The notes below the pieces were generated by a model, which made no database searches, had not been told where the DNA came from, and was given only the letters and a program-made list of their open reading frames with translations. A stretch of DNA of 64,000 nucleotides from contig NZ_CP013421.1 of the NCBI RefSeq assembly GCF_001718695.1, positions 868,001 to 932,000 of the forward strand, in the 5' to 3' direction. The DNA comes from Burkholderia ubonensis. Lineage in GTDB: Bacteria > Pseudomonadota > Gammaproteobacteria > Burkholderiales > Burkholderiaceae. A program made the translations under genes and the position numbers. Shown here piece by piece: positions 54,016 through 61,903 of the stretch; position 1 is the stretch's first letter, and every line of letters begins with the position of its first letter.

Positions 54016-54031
54016 GTTGTCACGTGACAAC
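54016..54031. promoter_or_regulatory. parS: parS site
   Basis: A perfect copy of GTTGTCACGTGACAAC, 140 bases from the previous site. Confidence 0.9.
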
Positions 54032-54142
54032 GACTTGCGCCCAAGCGGTGGCTGGCGTTGATACCAAAGGAGCCGAAATACAGCGCGTTACGGCGCGCGC
54101 CGGATTTTGATTGCTTCGGGGATAAGACCGAGGGGCGACTGG

Positions 54143-54158
54143 GTTGTTAAGTGACAAC
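54143..54158. promoter_or_regulatory. Degenerate parS-like site
   Basis: GTTGTTAAGTGACAAC, 14 of 16 positions match, with the centre of the palindrome altered. Binding may be weak. Confidence 0.55.
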
Positions 54159-54450
54159 CGCGCGTCGGTTCTTCATATGCGAGCGGGGCACGAGAAACAT
54201 CGGCCGCGCGTGACGCTCGGCGACGGGCCCAACCACCTACAGCCCCGCATACCATGACAGCTGGGCGATGATCTGCCCCTAATATTGCGCCGTACGTCCT
54301 CAGCCGAAGCTGTCGGATGTTGGGTTCAGGGCGGTCTCGCGTGCCGCGCGCCAGCCAGGTGTGGAGTGGGGCAGATAGCGCCTCTCGCCGCGTCACATTA
54401 ATGGGAGATTCTCGGCGACGATGTGGCAACTAGACGCGCCGGCTCACTGA

Positions 54451-54537
54451 CCGTGAAACAATTCTCCAAAAAATGGGCGCAAGCGGAAACCCTTATCGCG
54501 CAACGGTTTGCTAGGCATTCTTCATGTTGTTTCACGG
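54451..54537. repeat. 11-bp inverted repeat CCGTGAAACAA / TTGTTTCACGG
   Basis: The arms at 54451-54461 and 54527-54537 are perfectly complementary, 65 bases apart, and each resembles half of a GTTTCACGTGAAAC-type parS. Confidence 0.6.
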
Positions 54538-54623
54538 AAAGATCCGCCATTGCCGGCTTGAATTAGGGGCGCGTGCGCGACCGGGTCTGAAATTCTGCAG
54601 GGTGCCTTCAATATGACCACAAT

Positions 54624-54639
54624 CGTTTCATTTGAAACG
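54624..54639. repeat. GTTTCA-TT-TGAAAC palindrome
   Basis: CGTTTCATTTGAAACG has 7-base arms around TT. It differs from the widespread chromosomal parS GTTTCACGTGAAAC only at the central two bases. Confidence 0.55.
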
Positions 54640-54706
54640 TAATACGTAGTTTGCAATACATTCCGATCGGGCGACGGAGCCCGTTTCCGGAGGTAGGTAT
54701 TGCTTA

Positions 54707-54722
54707 GTTGTCACGTGACAAC
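54707..54722. promoter_or_regulatory. parS: parS site
   Basis: A perfect copy of GTTGTCACGTGACAAC, the rightmost site of the cluster, about 1.1 kb from parA. Confidence 0.9.
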
Positions 54723-55022
54723 ACAGTGCGGGCGCGCAACTGTTAGTCCGACCGGTGACGGCGGGACCTAGAGTTCGTGGTTGAAAAGGCGCCACCTCGG
54801 ATCGGCGAGAGGTGGGTGCTGCCGAATCCAAATCTATGTCTCTGACACTACGGCCCGTGACGACACGATTCCCGGCAGGGTGATCGACAATCGCGTCGCT
54901 GAGCCCCGCGGACCCTTGCCGAAGCCAATTGGTTGTTTTCTCGCATGGGTCTTCAGAAGCGAGATGCGCTAACGCCTCGGGGCCCACACAAATCGACGCA
55001 TCGCAGCCCCGACCCCGTGCGT

Positions 55023-56147
55023 CTACTTCACCGATCGCGCTGCGCACAATGGCCATCGCCACGCCTTCTTGGAAGGCGCTGCCGACGTCTGCTGAACCGC
55101 TCGCCACCACCGTTCGCCGCGATGCGGCTCATTGAGATCCACCCGTTCGCCCATCCTTGGAGTCGACAATTGAATGCCGTGGGCGACCGACAACGCGGTG
55201 ACACGTTCGAACGGTTCGTGCCAGCAATGCATCGCGAGATCGAATGTGCCGTTATGAATTGGGATCAGCGTACGACCTCGCAGATCGATATGGGCCTGGA
55301 TTGTCTCCTCCGGCTGCATATGCACGTATGGCCATTGCGGGTCGTACGCTCCGGTCTCGACGAATGTCACGTCGAACGGCCCGAGGCGCTCGCCGATGGT
55401 CCTGAAGCCGTCGAAGTAGCCGGTGTCGCCGCTGAAGAACACGCGCAGATCGTCGTCGACGATGACCCACGACGCCCACAGCGTGCTGTTGCCGTCGAAC
55501 AGGCTGCGACCGGAGAAGTGCTGCGCGGGCGTCGCAGTCAGCGCCAGTCCGTCGATCTCCGCGCTTTGCCACCAGTCGAGCTGGCGCACCTTCGCCGCGT
55601 CGATGCCCCACTCGATCAGGCGATCGCCGACGCCGAGCGTCGTAACGAAGACACTCGTGGTGTCCGCCAGCGCGCACACCGCATCGCGATCGAGGTGATC
55701 ATAGTGATCGTGGGAAAGTATCACGCCGCGCAACGGCGGTAGATCGCCGAGTTCAATCGGCGGCGCATGGAACCGCTTGGGGCCGAGGCGCCGGAACGGG
55801 GACGCACGCTCGGCGAACACGGGATCGGTCAGCCAGAACTGGCCGCGCAGCTTGAGCAGCAGCGTCGAATGACCGAGCCGGTACAGGCTCCGATCCGGAG
55901 CTGCGTCGAGTTGCTCGCGAGTAAGCGGATCGATTGGTAAAACGCCCGTCGGCACCGTGTTGCGCGGCTTGTTGAACAGCATGTTCCAGGCGATGCGAAG
56001 CGTCTTGCCAAAACTCTCCGCGGGCCTTGCCGTCGTGTTGCGGAAGCGCTCGCCATTGTGTTGTGGCGAGCCGCCGGACAAATCGCGGCCACGCCTCGCG
56101 GCTGCGATACCGAGGACCCGATGAAGAAAAACGAGCGGGGACGCCAT
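55023..56147 (-). CDS. MBL-fold metallo-hydrolase, NAPE-PLD/UlaG-like
   Basis: 374 residues from ATG 56147; longer in-frame starts have no support. The metallo-beta-lactamase HxHxDH motif reads ILSHDHYDHLDRDAV. Other parts are LGHSTLLLKLRGQFWLTDPV, VFFSGDTGYFDGF and GRTLIPIHNGTFDLAMHCW. The pattern is that of the N-acyl-phosphatidylethanolamine phospholipase D-like group, with a lipid or ester substrate possible. It is divergent from a TetR gene with an 84-base intergenic region. Confidence 0.9.
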   Translation of the reverse strand: MASPLVFLHRVLGIAAARRGRDLSGGSPQHNGERFRNTTARPAESFGKTLRIAWNMLFNKPRNTVPTGVLPIDPLTREQLDAAPDRSLYRLGHSTLLLKLRGQFWLTDPVFAERASPFRRLGPKRFHAPPIELGDLPPLRGVILSHDHYDHLDRDAVCALADTTSVFVTTLGVGDRLIEWGIDAAKVRQLDWWQSAEIDGLALTATPAQHFSGRSLFDGNSTLWASWVIVDDDLRVFFSGDTGYFDGFRTIGERLGPFDVTFVETGAYDPQWPYVHMQPEETIQAHIDLRGRTLIPIHNGTFDLAMHCWHEPFERVTALSVAHGIQLSTPRMGERVDLNEPHRGERWWRAVQQTSAAPSKKAWRWPLCAARSVK

Positions 56148-56170
56148 ATTTGATTTCCCGTCAATAAAAG

Positions 56171-56186
56171 TACACCGAGCAGTGTA
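56171..56186. promoter_or_regulatory. Candidate TetR operator
   Basis: TACAC and GTGTA form an inverted repeat with a 6-base centre, in the short region between the divergent hydrolase and TetR genes. Confidence 0.5.
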
Positions 56187-56231
56187 GACCTGTTGGGCGA
56201 AAAGTAAACTCAACGGTATAGAATTTCTTTC

Positions 56232-56885
56232 ATGAATACGAACACACCCTCTGAGCGCCTGACCGAAAGAAAGCGAGCGGCCATCCTTGATGCCGCGATC
56301 GAGGAATTTCTTGCGGCCGGCTACGACGCGACCAGCATGGACCGCATCGCGGCGCGCGCGGATGTCTCGAAGCGCACGGTCTACAACCATTTTCCGAGCA
56401 AGGACGCGCTGTTTGCCGCGATCCTGCATCGCTTATGGGATGCGACGTGCACCGTCGGCGTGTCCGCTTATCGCGCAGACGTGCCGCTGCGGGAGCAGTT
56501 GCTCGTATTGCTTGACCGCAAACTGCGGCTGCTGAGCGACGAAGCGTTTCTCGCACTGGCACGCGTTGCGATCGCCGCCGCCATTCATTCGCCGGAGCGC
56601 GCGCGCGACATGGTCGAGCGTTTCGGCGAGCGCGAGGAGGACGTGACGGTATGGATTCGCGCGGCTGCCGCGGCCGGTCGCCTGTCCGCTCCCGATCCGG
56701 AATTTGCTGCCCACCAACTGCATGGCATCGTGAAGGCGTTCGCGTTCTGGCCGCAGGTGACAATGGGACAGCCGCCGCTCGAAGTTCCGCAGCAGCAAAA
56801 GGTCGCGCAAGCGGCCGCGGACATGTTTCTCACGTACTACGGCCGTCCGGCCGACGCGGATTCGTTGGCGCCGGCGCGGGGCTAA
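56232..56885 (+). CDS. TetR family regulator
   Basis: 217 residues. The N-terminal helix-turn-helix is AAILDAAIEEFLAAGYDATS and MDRIAARADVSKRTVYNHFP. The C-terminal domain resembles AefR-type regulators (LREQLLVLLDRKLRLLSDEA). Divergent from the MBL hydrolase with a small palindrome between them, so it probably represses that gene and itself. The ligand is unknown. Confidence 0.92.
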   Translation: MNTNTPSERLTERKRAAILDAAIEEFLAAGYDATSMDRIAARADVSKRTVYNHFPSKDALFAAILHRLWDATCTVGVSAYRADVPLREQLLVLLDRKLRLLSDEAFLALARVAIAAAIHSPERARDMVERFGEREEDVTVWIRAAAAAGRLSAPDPEFAAHQLHGIVKAFAFWPQVTMGQPPLEVPQQQKVAQAAADMFLTYYGRPADADSLAPARG

Positions 56886-57012
56886 TCCGGTATCCAATGC
56901 AGCAGTCACGCGCCGCAATTGGACAACGCGCAGATGCGGGCCCACGCGCACTCCGCTACCCGCCATCAGCGCGGCTGAATCTGACGCGACCGAATAGAGA
57001 GAGCGAATACAG

Positions 57013-57504
57013 ATGAAAACGCTGCTGATCGTCTATCACACGATGACCGGAGGCACCCGGCAGATGGCCGAGGCGGCCGCGAGTGCGGCGCGCGAACAGG
57101 CCGGCGTGTCGGTCAGGCTGCAGCGCGCGGACGAGACGGGCCCGGACGACGTGCTGGCGGCCGATGCGTATCTGTTCGCGACGCCGGAGAATCTCGCCGC
57201 GATGTCAGGGTTGATGAAGGATTTCTTCGATCGCTGCTATTACGCGGCGCTCGACCGCGTGAACGGGCGCCCGTACGCGACGATGATCTGCGCCGGCAGC
57301 GACGGGCAGAACGCATTGCGCCAGATCGATCGCATCGCGACCGGCTGGCGTCTCAGGCGTGTGGTGCCGGGCTTGATCGTCTGTACCCACGCGCAAACGC
57401 CCGAGCGCATCCTGGCGCCGAAAATGATCGACCGCGAGGATCTCGAGCGCTGCGCGGAGACCGGTGCAGCGCTTGCTGCCGGGTTAGCGCTTGGCGTGTT
57501 TTGA
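57013..57504 (+). CDS. Flavodoxin family protein
   Basis: 163 residues. The FMN phosphate loop is seen at LLIVYHTMTGGTRQMAEA, followed by ADAYLFATPENLAAMSGLMK and FFDRCYYAALDRVNGRPYAT, as in NAD(P)H-dependent FMN reductase/WrbA-like flavodoxins. It lies 127 bases after the TetR gene on the same strand and may be cotranscribed. Redox partner unknown. Confidence 0.88.
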   Translation: MKTLLIVYHTMTGGTRQMAEAAASAAREQAGVSVRLQRADETGPDDVLAADAYLFATPENLAAMSGLMKDFFDRCYYAALDRVNGRPYATMICAGSDGQNALRQIDRIATGWRLRRVVPGLIVCTHAQTPERILAPKMIDREDLERCAETGAALAAGLALGVF

Positions 57505-58299
57505 TCGATGATGTCAATGCGAACCCGTTGATACGAAGCAGTCCCATACACGACGCTTCCCAATACGCGGCTCCGTTGCTATCAATTGGAAGGATTCGCA
57601 GCCTCGATGTAATGCGGACAGGGCGCACACCGCCAGTTTCCGTTGCATTGCCGGATCCGATGTAGATGCTGCCGATCGTCGTTGGCACATGCCGTCGACC
57701 GGAGATACCTGATGCCGCCTCCCGTCGCCGCCATCGTACGAGCGCCCACATGGCATGCGATTGCATATCGATGCACACGCAACCAAGGCCACACGGCAGC
57801 GTGTGACGCGAATCACTGAACGCACCGACCGCGCGACATGCAGCATGCAAAGGATGGCACAGCCATATGTTGAATGACCCGTAACGCGACATGCGAACGC
57901 CAACGCCGCCAATGACAGCGTCCAAGTTTCGTGCGGCGGAACAACGCACGCATTACACGCATTGCGCACCGCACCCCCAAACGCGGGTAAAGCGGCGCTA
58001 CGTAACGTACGGTCGTTATTCGACGAAAACGCAGCGATAATGCGCAGCACGCCGATTCGGACGCCCCGCGGCCGCGGTTCCGGCCAAATATGAACCCGTC
58101 GGCGAACCGACCGTCGCGCGTACCGGTATACTTCCACTCCTGCCTTCTCCGGCATCGTGGCCGGGTGCCTGAAACAGCGGCGATGGCGATGCGGCCCCGC
58201 AATCGCGTGCATCGGCGGCAACAAGCCGCATGCGATGCGGCATGTCGATGTGCGAGCGGCTGCACGAACCACGCCTTATATTCCTGGTGGATTGAATTT
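57505..58299. other. Gap with no recognised gene
   Basis: About 800 bases. A long minus-strand frame exists but is Cys/Arg-rich with no family match, so I do not call it. The stretch should include the promoter and leader of the ProQ gene. Confidence 0.45.
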
Positions 58300-58968
58300 A
58301 TGGGTTTTGAACAACTTGCCGCTCTGCGGGATCAACTCGCGGCGAAGGCCAAGCAGGAGCGGAATGCGAAGCAACCGGCAACGCAACCGGACGCCGGTGC
58401 AAAGCCCAAGTCGGGCAACCGGCCGGCTCGCGGGGCCAAATCGGGTGCCCCGGCCAAAGCGCCGTCCGGCGCCAAGCCCGCTTCGGCGAAACCGTCGGCG
58501 CCGGTCGATCCGGTTGTCGTCGCGATCGGCAAACTGCAGAAGCGCTTCCCGCTGGCGTTCCCGAAAAATCCGGCGCCGAAGGTACCGCTGAAGGTCGGCA
58601 TCTGGGCGGATCTCGCCGGCCAGGCGCAGGCAGTGGGGCTGACCGAAGCCGAGCTGCGCGACGCAATGTCGACCTGGTGCCGCGGCAACCGTTACTGGTC
58701 CTGCCTGGTCGAGGATGCGGTGCGTGTCGATCTGCAAGGCAACGAAGCCGGTCGCGTGACGCACGACGATGCCGCGCGCGCGCGCCGCTTGAAATCGCGC
58801 CGGCCGGGCAAGGGTGGGGCGCAGGCAGCGAAGGGTGCACCGCAGCAGCCGAAAGCGCAGGCGCCTGTCGACGCGGCAGTAGCGCAGCCGGCGGCCGCAG
58901 ACGCACCGACGGATGCGCCTTCGGACGCAGCATCGCAGGCCGAACAGCAGACGGCTGCGAACGAGTAA
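58300..58968 (+). CDS. ProQ/FinO family RNA chaperone
   Basis: 222 residues from ATG 58300. A basic, Ala/Lys/Pro-rich N-terminal tail of about 65 residues is followed by the ProQ/FinO domain (IGKLQKRFPLAFPKNPAPKV, PLKVGIWADLAGQAQAVGLT, LRDAMSTWCRGNRYWSCLVE, AVRVDLQGNEAGRVTHDDAA). An Ala/Gln/Pro-rich, low-complexity C-terminal tail follows. Proteins of this family bind structured RNAs and small RNA-mRNA pairs; plasmid FinO controls transfer genes. Secondary-replicon copies like this may have specialised targets, but that is inference. Confidence 0.92.
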   Translation: MGFEQLAALRDQLAAKAKQERNAKQPATQPDAGAKPKSGNRPARGAKSGAPAKAPSGAKPASAKPSAPVDPVVVAIGKLQKRFPLAFPKNPAPKVPLKVGIWADLAGQAQAVGLTEAELRDAMSTWCRGNRYWSCLVEDAVRVDLQGNEAGRVTHDDAARARRLKSRRPGKGGAQAAKGAPQQPKAQAPVDAAVAQPAAADAPTDAPSDAASQAEQQTAANE

Positions 58969-59240
58969 CGCCCGATGTGTTGCCGCGCGAGCGCGCGGCA
59001 ACATCCAGTCCGCGCTGCGTATGCAGTGCATCGTGTGACGGACCGGCGAACGCTCAAGAGCGCGTCGGTACGACCTGCACTGCCCACACCGCCATCACCT
59101 GATTTCCATCATCGCACCGGCATCGAACTGCCTGGCGGTCGACGGCGCTTGGCCCGTGGGTCATCGGTGTCCGCTTTGTCGCCGCGCCCTTTGCTGTCGA
59201 CCCCAATCGACGAACTATCCCGACCGTCCGCCGCTCCGCG

Positions 59241-59272
59241 CGCTGCGCCGCTGCGCCGCTGCGCCGCTGCGC
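59241..59272. repeat. Four tandem copies of CGCTGCGC
   Basis: Perfect 8-base units at 59241, 59249, 59257 and 59265, directly adjoining the next octamer array and sharing its unit length. Confidence 0.9.
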
Positions 59273-59383
59273 AGACACGCAGACACGCAGACACGCAGAC
59301 ACGCAGACACGCAGACACGCAGACACGCAGACACGCAGACACGCAGACACGCAGACACGCAGACACGCAGACACGCAGACACG
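59272..59383. repeat. Fourteen tandem copies of CAGACACG
   Basis: An uninterrupted array of a perfect 8-base unit, 112 bases in all. Such arrays change copy number by slippage; this one is not inside a credible gene. Confidence 0.95.
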
Positions 59384-59918
59384 CGACGACGCAGGCAACG
59401 CATCAAACGCGTCGAGTGGATATAAATCCGATACGAAGCCGTATACGCAATCGCAAGTTGCGACCTCACGAACAGATTCACCGCAAACAATAATAGTTCG
59501 GGCTACTGATATAGCTACACCTGGGCGCGACTCACGCCGACAGATCTCCGACGAAGAGCCGGCCGAGTAGCTCCGCACGAATCCATATCGCAGAATCGGC
59601 TTCGCCGCGCCCGATCGGCCAGCACGTCAGCGAGCCCCGATGCGCTATCACCACGCCGCGCCGCGATTGCCTTACGTCGATTGTCGCCGCGCGCCGCAAC
59701 CGCCATAATGTCTCGCCCGAACCGCCGCGCCGGCACGCATCATGCGCGCGACGCAATACCACCCGCGGCCGAAAGCTCAACCGAATCGCGCTGCCCGGCG
59801 CTCGATGTAAACGCACCGCAAGACCGATTTCGCTGAAGCACCGCCCGCCGCCCGCTGGCCCGATCTCCCGGCGCACAATACCGATATCCACTCGCGACAC
59901 TCAACGCCAATCCGCATC

Positions 59919-60980
59919 ATGAACCCGAGACGTTCCGCAATTCTCGTCGCGCTCACAGCCGCCATCTTGTTCGGCGCTGCGACGCCGCTCGCCAAGGCGC
60001 TGATCGGTACGATGTCGCCGTTCATGGTCGCAGGTCTTTTCTATCTCGGCAGCGGTGTCGGCCTCGGGGTTGTAATCGGCCTGCGCGCATTGCGCGGGCA
60101 CCGTCCGTCGACGGATGGCGCCGCACCGCTGCAACGTGCCGAGCTTCCCTGGCTGGCCGGTGCGATCGCGGCGGGCGGCGTCGCCGGGCCGGCGCTGCTG
60201 ATGCTCGGCCTGGCGAGTACGCCGGCCGCCACGAGCGCGCTATTGCTCAATCTGGAAGGCGTGCTGACTGCGGTGATCGCGTGGGTGGTATTTCGCGAGA
60301 ACGTCGACCTGCAGGTGTTCCTCGGCATGGTGGCGATCGTCGCCGGCGGCGTGCTGCTGTCGTGGAAGCCGGGTGCGGCGGGCGTGCCGACAGGCGCGCT
60401 GCTGATCGTCGGCGCCTGCCTGTGCTGGGCGATCGACAACAATCTCACGCGCAAGGTGTCGGCGAACGACGCGATGGTCATCGCATGCGTGAAGGGCGTC
60501 GTCGCGGGCCCGGTGAATATCGCCATCGCGCTCGCGACGGGCGCCGCGTTGCCGACCGTTCCGATTACGCTCGCCGCGATGCTCACCGGACTCGGCGGAT
60601 ATGGCATCAGTCTCGTGCTGTTCGTCGTCGCGCTGCGCGATCTCGGCACGGCGCGTACGGGCGCCTATTTCTCGGTTGCGCCGCTGTTCGGCGTCGCGCT
60701 GTCGCTGCTGATCTGGCCGGAGCCGCCGTCCGTCGCGTTCTGGATCGCCGCCGCGCTGATGGCGCTCGGCATCTGGCTGCATGTGCGCGAACGGCACGAT
60801 CACGAGCATGCGCACGAACGGCTGGAGCACACGCACCGGCATCGTCACGACGCGCATCATCAGCACACGCACGACTTTCCGTACGAAGGTGACGAGCCGC
60901 ATGCGCATCCGCACGTGCACTTGCCGATCACGCACAGTCACGCGCATTTTCCGGACATTCATCACCGTCATCGGCACTGA
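59919..60980 (+). CDS. EamA-family transporter with a His-rich C-terminal tail
   Basis: 353 residues. Residues 1-287 form a drug/metabolite transporter with two EamA repeats and about ten membrane segments (ILVALTAAILFGAATPLAKA, LLLNLEGVLTAVIAWVVFRE, TGALLIVGACLCWAIDNNLT, TGAYFSVAPLFGVALSLLIW). The last 66 residues contain 24 histidines in HxH patterns (HDHEHAHERLEHTHRHRHDA), as in zinc or nickel transport proteins. Since EamA proteins usually export metabolites, metal handling is a guess based on the tail. A promoter could not be picked out. Confidence 0.9.
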   Translation: MNPRRSAILVALTAAILFGAATPLAKALIGTMSPFMVAGLFYLGSGVGLGVVIGLRALRGHRPSTDGAAPLQRAELPWLAGAIAAGGVAGPALLMLGLASTPAATSALLLNLEGVLTAVIAWVVFRENVDLQVFLGMVAIVAGGVLLSWKPGAAGVPTGALLIVGACLCWAIDNNLTRKVSANDAMVIACVKGVVAGPVNIAIALATGAALPTVPITLAAMLTGLGGYGISLVLFVVALRDLGTARTGAYFSVAPLFGVALSLLIWPEPPSVAFWIAAALMALGIWLHVRERHDHEHAHERLEHTHRHRHDAHHQHTHDFPYEGDEPHAHPHVHLPITHSHAHFPDIHHRHRH

Positions 60981-61012
60981 CAAAGACGAGGACGTCGTCT
61001 GCCTGGACGGCA

Positions 61013-61032
61013 AGGTAACCGTTTATGGGGCG
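61013..61032 (+). repeat. Lone full-length iteron 11 kb from the origin
   Basis: AGGTAACCGTTTATGGGGCG matches the iteron consensus at 19 of 20 positions, better than many copies in the array, and stands alone in a 300-base intergenic region. Confidence 0.75.
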
Positions 61033-61279
61033 TCGTTCCTCGTTCCCCTGCGGTATCAATGCTGATTATTCGGTGCGAGCGCGGCACTTACCGCGCGCTC
61101 GCCCATGCCGGCGCTAACGCGTGGCGGCCACGCCGACGACGTCGCGGCGGATGTCTTCAAAACATCGATCTTGTTGCTATGCCCGCAAGCTGATTTGCGC
61201 AGCCAACGCATACGGGTGTCGCCAAGGGTGTCGCCAACTGCTCCGGGTCGTTACGGCGCTCAGCTGCGTGAACGGCCAA

Positions 61280-61705
61280 TCACGCGACGCCGACGATCAC
61301 GCTCGATGCCTTGAAGATCGCGGTGGCGGCCTTGCCGCTGGCGAGCCCGAGACGCTCGACGCTGTCGTTGGTCACGATCGCGACGATCTGCGCGCCGCCC
61401 GGCGCGGCGATCGCCACTTCCGAATTGACCGCGCCCTTCGTGACGGACGACACCGTGCCTGCGATGCAGTTGCGGGCCGATACCTTGCTGCTGTCGACGT
61501 CGACCATCACGACGACCGACGACGCCTTGACCAGCGCGAAGGCGTTCGTCCCCGCCGCGAGGCCCAGCGACGCGACGCTGCCGTGCGTGATGACGGCGAC
61601 GATGTCGAGCCCGTCCTGCGTGCGCAGCGTGATTTCGTCGTTGACTGCGCCGGCCTTGACGACGTCGATCCGGCCGGGGAATTGGTTACGGGCGCTGGTT
61701 CGCAT
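61280..61705 (-). CDS. Molbindin-like protein with two TOBE domains
   Basis: 141 residues from ATG 61705, behind GGAGAG. Two repeats of the Mop/TOBE fold are clear: residues 1-70 (SARNQFPGRIDVVKAGAVND, DIVAVITHGSVASLGLAAGT) and 71-141 (SARNCIAGTVSSVTKGAVNS, QIVAIVTNDSVERLGLASGK). Such proteins store or buffer molybdate in the cytoplasm. No molybdate transport genes adjoin it, so it stands alone here. Confidence 0.9.
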   Translation of the reverse strand: MRTSARNQFPGRIDVVKAGAVNDEITLRTQDGLDIVAVITHGSVASLGLAAGTNAFALVKASSVVVMVDVDSSKVSARNCIAGTVSSVTKGAVNSEVAIAAPGGAQIVAIVTNDSVERLGLASGKAATAIFKASSVIVGVA

Positions 61706-61903
61706 GAGGACTCTCCGGGAAGTGAGCCGCGCGACGCGCGGCGAGCGAAGGACGAAAACCGCAGACGAGTTTATCGGGAATGCGGGTGCGGCGCGATGTC
61801 GGCGCGGTCTTCTCCGCAACGGCGATTGCGCGTGAACGCAACCGCGACCGAGGGGCGGTAGTAGACGCGACACGCTCGTCGCGCTTTGTCGCCACACGGA
61901 AAC

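Larger units (their letters stand above)
53582..55022. other. Gene-free centromere region with parS sites
   Basis: About 1.44 kb with no convincing gene. It holds five parS-like palindromes (four good, one weak) and two further GTTTCA/TGAAAC-type elements. This is the expected centromere of the replicon. Confidence 0.75.
58969..59918. other. Gene-free gap with octamer tandem repeats
   Basis: About 950 bases. It contains the two octamer repeats at 59241-59383. Reading frames through the repeats give only repeated Cys/Val/Arg-rich peptides and are artefacts. Confidence 0.55.

Noticed and set aside
57514..58272. A 252-residue minus-strand frame between the flavodoxin and ProQ genes
   Set aside because: High Cys, Arg and His content, no domain, and no good ribosome site. 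I treat the region as non-coding.
59271..59384. CRISPR array
   Set aside because: The repeats are 8 bases and strictly tandem with no spacers.
59054..59578. Minus-strand frame with repeated RVCVSACL peptides
   Set aside because: It is the octamer tandem repeat read through as protein, with no flanking domain or ribosome site.
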